This document shows, one piece after another, positions 9,618-18,753 of a DNA stretch of 64,000 nt; position 1 is the stretch's first letter; each line of letters opens with the position of its first letter. Below the pieces are notes generated by a model, which did not search any database, was not told where the DNA came from, and saw nothing but the letters and a program-made list of their open reading frames with translations. Source of the stretch: DASQHY01 sp035602605. Its GTDB lineage: Bacteria > Acidobacteriota > Terriglobia > Acidiferrales > UBA7541. The stretch covers positions 1-64,000 of the forward strand of contig DATNLZ010000137.1 in assembly GCA_035602605.1 (NCBI GenBank), written 5' to 3'. Position numbers and translations under genes: made by a program.

Positions 9618-9721
9618 TTGGGGATCAGCCCGCGGGATGGATCGCTCCAATGCGCTTGGCGCATGGGATCAAATGCGTCGTGCTTCTTTGCCGGAATGAT
9701 CCACTTATAAGCGGTAACTAG

Positions 9722-10189
9722 CTAGTAATTGGTGCGGTCAGGCTTTTTTCGCCAGGCGTCAAACGCCGCCAAAGCTTCTTCACGCATCATTTGTTGGGTA
9801 GGAATTTTTCGATCCCGAATCGAACGCCTTAATTCCTCGAGAATAAAAGAGTCGTCGAATCCTGCAGCGGAGGCGTCCTGCGCAGTTGCCGCGAAAAATA
9901 CACGCGCGGGTCGAGCCCAGTAAATCGCACCGAAGCACATAGGACAAGGCTCGCAACTTGTATACATTTCGCAGCCGGTCAGCTGAAAATCGCCAAGGGC
10001 TCGGCAGGCTTCGCGAATAGCAACCATTTCGGCATGCGCCGTGGGATCGTTGGTGGAGGTGACTCGGTTGGTTCCCGATGCGATTACGCGACCGTCCTTT
10101 ACGATGACGACACCAAAGGGGCCGCCGCGACCGGAGTTTACATTCTCGGTCGCTAAGGCGATCGCGCGTTTCATAAAGTCGTTAACCAT
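9722..10189 (-). CDS. guaD: Guanine deaminase (cytidine-deaminase fold)
   Basis: Deaminates guanine to xanthine in purine catabolism. At 155 aa it has the length and residue pattern I recall for Bacillus subtilis GuaD: GGPFGVVIVKDG near 22-33, NDPTAHAEMVAIR with zinc ligand His52 and catalytic Glu54, the TSCEPCPMC zinc motif with Cys82/Cys85, WARP after it, and the AGFDDSF segment at 109-115. The reading frame extends upstream to 10333, but homology starts at MVNDFMKRA (ATG at 10189). Other tadA-like deaminases share the core; the FDDSF segment and C-terminal tail favour guanine deaminase. Confidence 0.9.
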   Translation of the reverse strand: MVNDFMKRAIALATENVNSGRGGPFGVVIVKDGRVIASGTNRVTSTNDPTAHAEMVAIREACRALGDFQLTGCEMYTSCEPCPMCFGAIYWARPARVFFAATAQDASAAGFDDSFILEELRRSIRDRKIPTQQMMREEALAAFDAWRKKPDRTNY

Positions 10190-10260
10190 GGTTGCCTTCA
10201 AATCATGGGTAGCCGTGGTAACCGCCCAACCGGCACCGCCAAGAACCTTACCACGCGGGA

Positions 10261-11130
10261 CTATATTGTAATCCTGCAGCCGGGATTGGCGCTGTTCGGG
10301 CCGCGGATGTACTCGGCGAGCGCGTCCTCCCAAGGACGAGGCAAGGCCAATCCGGCAAGCTTGAGTGCTTCCATTTTCATCACCGCATACTTCATCCGCG
10401 GAACTCGGCGTCCCATCGCATCGCTGGGTTTGCCAATTATTTTGTTGGGGTCGAGGCCTGCCAAGGCCGCGGCGCGACGCGCAAGCTCCAGCCGGCTGCA
10501 GACGCCGGTGTTCGACAAGTGAAACAAGCCAAAGCAGTGCGCGTCGATGACCTCCATAATCTTGCGCGCTGCGTCAATCGTGTATGTTGCTGAGCCGACT
10601 TGATCGGAGGCCACGACATATTCCTGTCCAGCAGCGATCGCGCGGAGTCCTTTGTCCACGAAGTTTGTTTTTCCAGGGCCGAATAGAACGGAGATGCGAA
10701 ATATCCAGTGCTTCTCGGTGCCGCGCACAATGTCTTCGCCCTGGAGTTTAGTGCGTCCATACAGTGTGCGCGGGTCCGTTGGGTCGGACTCTTTGTAGGG
10801 AGTTTGCTTCAACCCATCAAACACGCTATCGGAAGAAATGTACGCAACCCTGGCATTTATCTCATTGGCCGCCTCCACGATGTGACGCGTCCCTTCAACG
10901 TTCACTGCGTAGGCCAGAGCAGGGTCAGCGTCGCATACGTCGAGGTCAGGAATGGCCGCCGGATGGATGACCAGTTCCGGCTTGGCTTGGGCAAAGGCGG
11001 CGCGCACCTGACCGGCGTCAGTAATGTCGGCCATGGCGCGAGTGAGCGGAAAGACGGTATGTTCGCTGCCAAACACTGTTGCCAGCGCATGTCCAAATAA
11101 TCCGGCCGACCCAGTGACCATCACCTTCAT
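10261..11130 (-). CDS. NAD(P)-dependent sugar reductase, RmlD-like (SDR extended)
   Basis: 289-aa member of the RmlD/dTDP-4-dehydrorhamnose-reductase-like family. The N-terminal GSAGLFGHA (7-15) is the Rossmann glycine motif, AYISSDSVFDG is typical of RmlD strands, and YGRTKLQGE carries the catalytic Tyr-x-x-x-Lys. No rmlA/B/C genes are nearby, so a role in dTDP-rhamnose synthesis is uncertain; family members also act as nucleotide-sugar or SAM-synthetase-associated reductases. Start MKVMVTG at 11130 is preferred over an upstream ATG at 11151, since it places the Rossmann strand at residue 2. guaD follows 71 bases downstream. Confidence 0.85.
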   Translation of the reverse strand: MKVMVTGSAGLFGHALATVFGSEHTVFPLTRAMADITDAGQVRAAFAQAKPELVIHPAAIPDLDVCDADPALAYAVNVEGTRHIVEAANEINARVAYISSDSVFDGLKQTPYKESDPTDPRTLYGRTKLQGEDIVRGTEKHWIFRISVLFGPGKTNFVDKGLRAIAAGQEYVVASDQVGSATYTIDAARKIMEVIDAHCFGLFHLSNTGVCSRLELARRAAALAGLDPNKIIGKPSDAMGRRVPRMKYAVMKMEALKLAGLALPRPWEDALAEYIRGPNSANPGCRITI

Positions 11131-11665
11131 CTTCCAGCGTCTTTCCGGCACATTGGGCTGCGTTCACATCCTGGAAAGTTGGATGGTTACATCGCTCGAT
11201 GGGAACAGCGGTCAAACTATCAGATTCCGGGTTATAAGCCTCGCGAATTATTCATTCTTAAGAAGTAATCCCGGTATTCGCAATTGCTTTTGTGTGTGCG
11301 TCGGTTCACTCGATCTCCGCGTTTTAAGGGAAAACTGCTTAGCAACGCGGAACGATAAGGCAAAAAAGATCTTCGCCGGGACACGGCAAAGTGTACCTTT
11401 AGGAACACAAGTCGAATGATGAAGCCTTGACGCTCCTCGGGTGCTGTTCTAATTTCCTGGTTAGTCTAGATGGGTCTTTTGACGGGGGTTGTGTCTTTGT
11501 TGCAAGGTCTGTAACTTGGGGCGTCTTTGGAGATGTTCCGCAAACTGTTCACATCGCTACCAGCACCTACAGATTTCACCTGCGGCGTTTGGGGATTCGG
11601 CCAAAGAATGTAGTGACCCAGGTTTCCGTGCCCTTGGAGAGAGTTTGATCGCCTAGGAGGAGAAA
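11131..11665. other. Divergent intergenic region before the second TonB receptor
   Basis: About 535 bases between the RmlD-like gene and the receptor. Short reading frames here show no family resemblance and lack ribosome-binding sites. I found no strong promoter pair. The receptor's ribosome-binding site, TAGGAGGAG, is at 11655-11663. Confidence 0.5.
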
Positions 11666-14600
11666 TTGAATTTCGCAAACAGTGACAGAATCGCGTTAGC
11701 GACGGCGTTACTCGTATGTTCCTTGTTAAGCAGCTTCATCGCGAGTCCGGCGGACGCACAGGTAACCGGTGCGACGCTTTCCGGGGTTATTTCAGACTCT
11801 ACCGGATCGGCCGTCGCGAATGCCAAAATTACCATCAAGAATGTGGCCACCGGCCTTCTCCGAGAGGTTGATTCCAATACCGACGGCTTTTACACCGCTC
11901 CCAACCTACTACCCGGCGAATATGAGATTACGGTCTCGGTACCGGGATTTGGCAGCGTGGTGCAAAAGAATATCACCCTGACTGTTGGAGCCGAGCAGCC
12001 AGTGAACGTGACGCTACGTGTCGGCAACGTTTCCGAGACCGTTGTCGTAAGCGATGCCCCGCCAACGATCCAAACAACAACATCGATGATAAGCGCCACA
12101 GTGGATTCCAATACCATGCGCGAACTGCCGCTCAATGGCCGTGACTGGACATCCCTGGCCACCCTCGAGCCGGGCATTTTGAGCATTCCTACGCAAGTCG
12201 GCACGGGCCTCAGCGCCAACAAGGGCAACCGCGGCTTTGGAAACCAGTTGAGCGATTCCGGTCATCGTCCCTATGAGAATACCTATCGCATGAATGGTAT
12301 CGTCATCAACGACTATTCGAACGGCGCGCCAGGCGGCGCTTCCGGTGTTAATTTGGGAGTCGACGGAATACAAGAATTTTCTGTCCTGACCACTAATTAC
12401 ACGTCCGAGTATGGGCATACTTCCGGCGCGGTCATCAACGCCATTACCAAGAGCGGCCGCAACGATTTCCACGGAACGGCGTTTTTTTTCGATCGCGATA
12501 AAATCTTTGATGCCAAGAATTACTTCGACGATCCAGCAAAGCCTATTCCTCCTTTTCGGCGCATTCAATTTGGAGCTTCTGGAGGCAAGTCCATCGTCAA
12601 GGACAAGACCTTTGTCTATGGATCCTACGAAGGGCTTCGTCAAAACCAGCCGCTGTCGTCCGAAGTAAGAGTGCCTTCTCATGATGCGCGCCTCGGAATT
12701 CTCTGCAACGGGCCTACCTGCGCGACGACAAGAACGGTTCCGATAGATTCTGGATCTGCGAAATATCTGCCCCTCTGGCAGCCGTTGCCCGCCAGCCTTG
12801 ACCAGGCTGGCCTAAAAACAGACACAGTAAAATACGTCACCGCGGCGCCGTCGGTCTCGAATGAGAACTATGCCACGGTGAGGATTGACCAGAAGATATC
12901 TGAGAGAGATAACCTATCCGGCAGCTATTTTTGGGATTCCGGCCCACAAAGCCAGCCCGATCCATTGCTAAATGAGACCCAGAGCGTTTTTTCTCGACGG
13001 CAGATGGCCAGCGTGGAAGAGACGCACATGTTCAGCTCTCACTTTCTCAACACCGTTCGCGCAGGCGTGAGCCGTGTAAGAGGGGATATCAACTTACCTG
13101 TGTCCGCACCCAATGCGGCAGCGGGCAGCGCTTCTCTCGCGGTCTTGCCAGGCGCGATCGCAACACCGAGACTTGCCATCACTGGTCTTACGCCGGTGGT
13201 CGGATTGGGCGGCAACAACCAGTTTTTTCACCGATGGAACTCCGGCCAATTTTATGACGATGCCTTCGTAACTCGAGGGAAGCACGAGATAAAGATCGGG
13301 TTTGCCTTCGAGCGCATGCAATACAACGTAACCGAAAGGCTTAGCCCCAATGGCCAAATGAGATTTGGCACGACGGCAACTATCCTCAATCCGTTTGAGG
13401 CGTTCTTGCGGAACCTGCCCACTGGCGCCACCGCCACCGGACTGCAACCTCCTCCCGGAGGGGCGACAGAGGTGGGAATCCGGGAAAGCTCATTCGCAGG
13501 TTACGTTCAGGACGATTGGCGCGCTCGCTCGAACCTGACCCTAAATCTCGGCCTGCGTTACGAGATGGCCACCAAGCCCACGGAGGCGCATAACAAATTC
13601 CAAGAAATCACCACGCTCGAAAATTGTGCAGCCAGCCCTACAGCGTGCTTACCTGTTCCAGTGAATAGTCCTATCGCCAACAACCCTACACTTAAAAATT
13701 TTGAACCGCGAATCGGGTTTGCGTGGGATCCGCACAGCAATGGAAAAACGGCGGTGCGCGGCGGCTTTGGCGTCTTTGACGTTCTGCCGCTTCCCTACAT
13801 CTTCGGTTTGAATACCTCCGCGACGTTTCCGTTCCAGATTGCCGGGAGCTATCCGGGTTCAAAACTGGGCACTCCCTCAGACCCCAACTCGTTCACAAAA
13901 GGTAAAATCAGGCAGCGATTTATTGAACAGAACCCGACGCGTAGCTACGTCCTGAATTGGAACCTTAATATCCAACGGGAGCTTGCTCCGAGTTGGACGC
14001 TGATGGTCGGGTATGTGGGCTCGCGCTCGGTACATTTGCCTCTTTCCTCGGACGATTGGAATATAGTTCAGCCCACGTTGACCTCCGCCGGGCTGCTGTG
14101 GCCGGTTGGCAGCGGCACGAAGCTCGATCCCAACGTTGGACCCATCCGCCCCGTCTATTTCGACAGCGCCGCCTCCTATCACGGTTTGCAAACCCAACTC
14201 AGAAAAATGATTAGCAAGGGTTTTCAAGGCCAGGTGTCCTATACCTGGGGCAAATGCCGAGATATGGGTTCGGCTCCCCATACCGGCGATCCGTATCTGA
14301 ATACCATAGGCGTTCCTATTTACAGCAGTAAGCTGTATAGGTTAGGAGCATGCGATTTCGACATACGGCACAATCTTGTGGGGACCTTCATTTGGGGCGT
14401 TCCCGGTCCAAAATCGTCAGCGGGATTTGTCAACTCTCTGCTGGGGGGATGGGAACTCGGCACCATCATTACCCGGGCCAGTGGGGCGCCGTTTACACCC
14501 ACCATAGGTTTTGGTGACGATCCACTCGGCACAAAGAGCGACGGGGACTTTTCGATGGACTTTGCGAGCCGTATCCCGGGATGCAATCCGATCCAGGGAG

Positions 14601-15037
14601 GAGTAAACTACCTGAACTTGGATTGCTTCAGCCTCCCCACTGCGCCGGTCTCCTTCACTGCACAATGCCGGCCCTTTGCGGCGGCTTCAACAACGCCGCC
14701 AGCCGGCACCGTGTACTGCTCGAATCTCCTCGGCAATGCAGGGCGTAACAGCCTGTACGGGCCAGCGTACACCAACGTCGATTTCTCCATTTTCAAAAAC
14801 ACGCACATACCGAAAATCTCGGAGAGCTTCAACATCCAGTTCCGCGCCGAGTTTTTCAATGTGCTGAATCATCCCAACTTCGTGGCGCCCGGTTTCTTAG
14901 GGTCGTTTCAGAATAACTCGATCTTCGCCGCAAACGGGGTTCGGGCCGACAAACTCTCGGGCGCGAATACCGCTGGCGTGCTGAACTCCGCATTTCCATC
15001 GCGGCAAATTCAGCTGGGTTTGAAGCTGGTTTGGTAG
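11666..15037 (+). CDS. TonB-dependent receptor, Oar-like (2)
   Basis: Outer-membrane receptor of 1123 aa using a TTG start at 11666, directly after the TAGGAGGAG ribosome-binding site. A signal peptide covers about 1-31 (LLVCSLLSSFIASPADA). The carboxypeptidase-regulatory domain (about 33-115) ends in TLRVGNVSETVVV. The plug carries the Oar-type MRELPLNGRDWTSLATLEPG and EYGHTSGAVINAITKSG segments, followed by a long barrel with NLTLNLGLRYEM and RIGFAWDP repeats. The C-terminus RQIQLGLKLVW ends in an aromatic residue. Probably takes up oligosaccharides, peptides or siderophores; the substrate is not readable. Convergent with the third receptor. Confidence 0.93.
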   Translation: MNFANSDRIALATALLVCSLLSSFIASPADAQVTGATLSGVISDSTGSAVANAKITIKNVATGLLREVDSNTDGFYTAPNLLPGEYEITVSVPGFGSVVQKNITLTVGAEQPVNVTLRVGNVSETVVVSDAPPTIQTTTSMISATVDSNTMRELPLNGRDWTSLATLEPGILSIPTQVGTGLSANKGNRGFGNQLSDSGHRPYENTYRMNGIVINDYSNGAPGGASGVNLGVDGIQEFSVLTTNYTSEYGHTSGAVINAITKSGRNDFHGTAFFFDRDKIFDAKNYFDDPAKPIPPFRRIQFGASGGKSIVKDKTFVYGSYEGLRQNQPLSSEVRVPSHDARLGILCNGPTCATTRTVPIDSGSAKYLPLWQPLPASLDQAGLKTDTVKYVTAAPSVSNENYATVRIDQKISERDNLSGSYFWDSGPQSQPDPLLNETQSVFSRRQMASVEETHMFSSHFLNTVRAGVSRVRGDINLPVSAPNAAAGSASLAVLPGAIATPRLAITGLTPVVGLGGNNQFFHRWNSGQFYDDAFVTRGKHEIKIGFAFERMQYNVTERLSPNGQMRFGTTATILNPFEAFLRNLPTGATATGLQPPPGGATEVGIRESSFAGYVQDDWRARSNLTLNLGLRYEMATKPTEAHNKFQEITTLENCAASPTACLPVPVNSPIANNPTLKNFEPRIGFAWDPHSNGKTAVRGGFGVFDVLPLPYIFGLNTSATFPFQIAGSYPGSKLGTPSDPNSFTKGKIRQRFIEQNPTRSYVLNWNLNIQRELAPSWTLMVGYVGSRSVHLPLSSDDWNIVQPTLTSAGLLWPVGSGTKLDPNVGPIRPVYFDSAASYHGLQTQLRKMISKGFQGQVSYTWGKCRDMGSAPHTGDPYLNTIGVPIYSSKLYRLGACDFDIRHNLVGTFIWGVPGPKSSAGFVNSLLGGWELGTIITRASGAPFTPTIGFGDDPLGTKSDGDFSMDFASRIPGCNPIQGGVNYLNLDCFSLPTAPVSFTAQCRPFAAASTTPPAGTVYCSNLLGNAGRNSLYGPAYTNVDFSIFKNTHIPKISESFNIQFRAEFFNVLNHPNFVAPGFLGSFQNNSIFAANGVRADKLSGANTAGVLNSAFPSRQIQLGLKLVW

Positions 15038-15052
15038 GAGTTTGAGTCTCAT

Positions 15053-15090
15053 CGAGGCTGGGCCGGGGCAAATGCCCCGGCCCAGCCTCG
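15053..15090. terminator. Perfect 17-bp hairpin between convergent receptors
   Basis: CGAGGCTGGGCCGGGGC (15053-15069) pairs perfectly with 15074-15090 across an AAAT loop. It lies between the 3' ends of two convergent receptor genes, so it could stop transcription from either side. Neither strand has a T-run after the stem, so it is not a classic intrinsic terminator. Confidence 0.6.
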
Positions 15091-15156
15091 ACTTCTCGCC
15101 TAGCTATGCTAGGACCGATTTAATTCAGAACACCTGTAGTATCAATCACTACCACA

Positions 15157-18100
15157 TCACCACAACAGCTTGATTCCCAACTGAAACTGACGCGGGAAGC
15201 CGCTATCCACCGTACTAACCTGACCGGGTTTCACGCTGCCGAAATCCTCACTGAAAGGATCGGTGTTGAATCGTGCCAAGGGAAACGCGTAGTGGTTGAG
15301 CAGGTTAAATGCCTCCAGGCGCCCCTGCAGCTTGAAGCGCTCGGTGAGAACAAAAGTCTTGTTCAATGAGGCGTCCATCGTAAAAGTGTTGTACATGCGA
15401 ATCTGGCCACTGCGGAAAGGTGTTTCTCGTGGCGCATACGAGGGTAGGAGGAAAAAATTGTACGTTGAGAAGTCGGTGCCACAGCCGCTAGCTGCGCTTG
15501 CCGACACGGGTAACGGTTCGTAACCCTTGCTGGGGATATTCTCATCTATATACCTATAGATACAAGGCCGCATTCCATAAACCTTAGTGGAATGCCAGTC
15601 GGGTTTTACTTTAGGGTCTCGCAGAATGCGTACATTTCCGGGCAGGTTAGCTGGTTCACCCGACTGGAGTGTCAGGAACGTGCTCCATTGCCACCCGCCA
15701 ATTACGAGATCTACAAATTTGCTAGCGTTGTCTCCGAGCCAGTGCCCTCTTCCAATAGGAAGCTGGTAGACGGTCGCCAGCTTGAATGCGTGGGGACGAT
15801 CGTTAAAGTACGGGCCTTGCTGAAAGATGCTTCGGTACGTATCGGTATAGCCCCAGCGCTCGATAAACTTCGAAAAGGTATAGTCAGCAAGAAGATTGAG
15901 GTTCTTCCCCCAACGAACGTTGTAATTGATCTGCAGCGAGTTGTACCAGGTGGCGGCTTCATTCAATCCCTGCCGCGTCAGGTTGCCGTTGAACTGCGGG
16001 AACGGCCGTGCAAGTTGGAACGCGGGTAAAGTGGGGGAAGTATAAAAATCTGTCCCCAGGAATGCCGCCTGCTGATAGAAGGGGTTGGTTACCTTCTTAT
16101 TGCAGTCAGAAGGCTTTCCGCCCTCCAATGGGTTACACGTGCGGCGGAAATCCAGACTCGGAAGGTTGTAGTCCCGCTCACTCTGGATGTTGTGTCCGCG
16201 GGTACCCACATAAGAGATGTCCAAAAGAGAAGAGCCGGAGAGGGCAATCTGAAAGCCGAACGAGAACTGGTCCATGTAAGGTGTTTTGAAAGTGGGGTCA
16301 AACCAGGAAAAATTGCGGCCCGCAAATGTCGCCGGACCCAGGCTTGAGCCTGTAGGTGTCAAGATGCCACTCGGAAAGGGATTGGATAGCACGTTAGGGA
16401 GGGGTGTCCTTCCACCATCGTTACTAGAAACCAAGGGTGTGTTGGTGCTGAACCCCGTCGTTTTATGCCAGTCGTTGCCAGGGTTCGAGAAATAACGTCC
16501 CCAACCGCCTCGCACCACCACGCGACGCGTTAGCTGGTACGCGACACCTATTCTTGGCTGAATGTTCCCGTAATTGGTATTTCCAGGTGTCCTGGGGTTA
16601 CCGCCTACCCCAGCGAAGGTCAGGCCGCCCTTGTAAGGCCCTCCAGGTAAATTCGCGAGTTGCGGAGCCTGCGCATTGGGATCGAAGCGATAGTTGAGCC
16701 GGTTGTATTTCTCGTCGGGAGCCAGGTTGAAGTCCCAGCGCAGGCCGAGATTCACAGTGAGCCGATTATTCACCTTCCAGTCGTCCTGGACAAAAGGTGC
16801 GTAATACCATTGCCGGAAGAATGGAAATAATGGATAGTTCGAGCTACCGCCCGAGGGTATGCCCAGCAGAAAGCTCGCAATGCCGTTTCCGCTAAGACCA
16901 TCATCCTTGTTCCAAGTTTTCCGGGTATAGTCCTTGTTGCCTCTGAAGAACCAGATGTTGCCGGTATCATTCAGAATGTATTGAATATTGCGAATGTCCA
17001 CGCCCGTGTGTATGGAGTGCGATTTCCAAATCTTGGTTATATTCGGGTTGATTGCGTAATTATTGGTGATATTCACGCTCCGGTATCGGCCCAAGTAGCT
17101 GTAACCTTCGAATTCATAGCGGCCGAAAAACTTGCCTCCAGGCAATTGATTGACCGTGGCTGCGGGAAAGCCCAGCGTCGTAAGGTCAAAGCCAACGTCG
17201 CCCGCGCCGAAACCCTGTTCAATAAATCGATTGAAAGAAAGCCGCACGTTGCCGATAAATGTCGGCGAGAATGTCCCGACCCAGTCTATAGCGGTGGCCC
17301 AATTCAACCTTTGGAAGGGTTGCTGACCTCCTTGACCGGGGCCGTTGAAAACACCGTTATCGTTGCGGTCCTCGGTGCGACTGTTCTGGGCATAACGGAT
17401 AAACATTCGCTGCTGTGGAGTAAACGCGTGATCGATTCTGGCGATGAAATTATAGAACTTGTCTTTGGCGAAGTAAGCCGGCAGGGATAGGTTCCTCTGG
17501 CCGTATTCCGAATCGGGCGTGGTGGTGTTCGGCTTGGGGAAATAGGACAATATCTTCAGGGCCACGGGATTCAGCATGTCGCGAGGGATTTTATTGCCCG
17601 GAAATGGGGTCCGAATGGGGTTGCCGTCCTTATCGAATGTGGGGTTGAATGGGTTATAGACAGTAATTGGCCTATTTGTGGCATCCACTAACTTGCTAAA
17701 ATCGCCCTCCAGAAACTCCGGTTGGGGCACTGACAACAGCAGAGGACTTGGTGTCCCTTCCCTGTAGTTCTCAAAACTGAAAAGAAAGAAAGTTTTATCA
17801 TGGCCGTTGTACAGTTTGGGAAAAACGACCGGACCTTGTATCTGCCCGCCGTATTGGTCGAGATAATGTTGCGCGCGCGGTGCGCCCTTGGAGTTGTTCT
17901 GGAAGGTGTTGGCATCGAGCCAGGTGCGGCGCATAAATTCCCAGCCGGAACCATGGAGTTCATTGCCGCCGCTCTTGAGGACCACGTTCATGATTCCGCC
18001 GGCGGTGTGCCCATACTGCGAATCATAGGTGTTGCTCTGCATCTTGAATTCCTGCACCGCATCCACGATGGGCACGTAAGCGACGTTGTTTCCCCCGGCC

Positions 18101-18705
18101 TGCGCGTTGTTCGGCGCACCATCCATCAGGAATTCATTCTGACGCTGGCGGCTGCCGTTGATTGACCATTCGGCTATCGCACCATTGTCAAAGGGCCGCT
18201 GCCAGATGGCCGAGCCTCGGAAGGTCACACCCGACATCATCGCGCCGAGCATGAAGGGATTGCGCGCATTCAAGGGGAGCTCGGCCACTCGCTGGCTGTC
18301 AACCACACCACCGCGATCGGCGGTTGACGTTTCGAGCAGCGGTGCCTCCGCCGTGACGGTTACCACATCAGACGTGGCCCCGAGCTGCAATTGAATGGAA
18401 AGCGATGCCGTTTGCGCGACCTCTAAGGTGAGGTCTGGCCGCGTATATTGCTTGAATCCGGGATGCTGGACGTTCACGGTGTAGGTGCCGGGGCGCAGAA
18501 ACGGAATGGAAAAGTTTCCGTGCGAATCCGTAGTCGCGGATGCGAGTTCATTGGTGCTGGTGTTACGAGCCTGAACAGTGGCATCGACAACCGCAAGGTC
18601 CTGCGGATCAGTGACACGGCCGTTGAGCGTGGCGCGAAACTCCTGAGGGTGAGCAACTGCGGCAAACAAGCAGAAAACGACTACAACGCGGTAGAATTGC
18701 CTCAT
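15157..18705 (-). CDS. TonB-dependent receptor, Oar-like (3)
   Basis: Outer-membrane receptor of 1182 aa, the longest of the four in this window. A short signal peptide (about 1-20, VVVVFCLFAAVAHP) is followed by the carboxypeptidase-regulatory domain (about 22-105), then a plug with VAELPLNARNPFMLG, QRQNEFLMDGAPN and QYGHTAGGIMNVV. The barrel includes TVNLGLRWDFNLAP and RIGVAYQLTRRVVVRGGWGRYF and ends in LGIKLLW. ATG 18705 follows a GGAGG ribosome-binding site. It is divergent from the FG-GAP/UnbV gene with under 100 bases between starts, suggesting a shared regulatory region. Confidence 0.94.
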   Translation of the reverse strand: MRQFYRVVVVFCLFAAVAHPQEFRATLNGRVTDPQDLAVVDATVQARNTSTNELASATTDSHGNFSIPFLRPGTYTVNVQHPGFKQYTRPDLTLEVAQTASLSIQLQLGATSDVVTVTAEAPLLETSTADRGGVVDSQRVAELPLNARNPFMLGAMMSGVTFRGSAIWQRPFDNGAIAEWSINGSRQRQNEFLMDGAPNNAQAGGNNVAYVPIVDAVQEFKMQSNTYDSQYGHTAGGIMNVVLKSGGNELHGSGWEFMRRTWLDANTFQNNSKGAPRAQHYLDQYGGQIQGPVVFPKLYNGHDKTFFLFSFENYREGTPSPLLLSVPQPEFLEGDFSKLVDATNRPITVYNPFNPTFDKDGNPIRTPFPGNKIPRDMLNPVALKILSYFPKPNTTTPDSEYGQRNLSLPAYFAKDKFYNFIARIDHAFTPQQRMFIRYAQNSRTEDRNDNGVFNGPGQGGQQPFQRLNWATAIDWVGTFSPTFIGNVRLSFNRFIEQGFGAGDVGFDLTTLGFPAATVNQLPGGKFFGRYEFEGYSYLGRYRSVNITNNYAINPNITKIWKSHSIHTGVDIRNIQYILNDTGNIWFFRGNKDYTRKTWNKDDGLSGNGIASFLLGIPSGGSSNYPLFPFFRQWYYAPFVQDDWKVNNRLTVNLGLRWDFNLAPDEKYNRLNYRFDPNAQAPQLANLPGGPYKGGLTFAGVGGNPRTPGNTNYGNIQPRIGVAYQLTRRVVVRGGWGRYFSNPGNDWHKTTGFSTNTPLVSSNDGGRTPLPNVLSNPFPSGILTPTGSSLGPATFAGRNFSWFDPTFKTPYMDQFSFGFQIALSGSSLLDISYVGTRGHNIQSERDYNLPSLDFRRTCNPLEGGKPSDCNKKVTNPFYQQAAFLGTDFYTSPTLPAFQLARPFPQFNGNLTRQGLNEAATWYNSLQINYNVRWGKNLNLLADYTFSKFIERWGYTDTYRSIFQQGPYFNDRPHAFKLATVYQLPIGRGHWLGDNASKFVDLVIGGWQWSTFLTLQSGEPANLPGNVRILRDPKVKPDWHSTKVYGMRPCIYRYIDENIPSKGYEPLPVSASAASGCGTDFSTYNFFLLPSYAPRETPFRSGQIRMYNTFTMDASLNKTFVLTERFKLQGRLEAFNLLNHYAFPLARFNTDPFSEDFGSVKPGQVSTVDSGFPRQFQLGIKLLW

Positions 18706-18753
18706 AGGTCCTCCGTCATGGGAATCCCTGGGCTACCCCGGGCACAGCAACCG

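Noticed and set aside
9650..9664. ATGCGC-TTG-GCGCAT hairpin as a terminator
   Set aside because: The stem is only 6 bp with a 3-base loop and no T-run on either strand.
18448..18753. Upstream extension of the UnbV frame into the third TonB receptor
   Set aside because: It runs antisense through the receptor's signal peptide and lacks a ribosome-binding site; the hydrophobic leader supports a start at 18754 or later.
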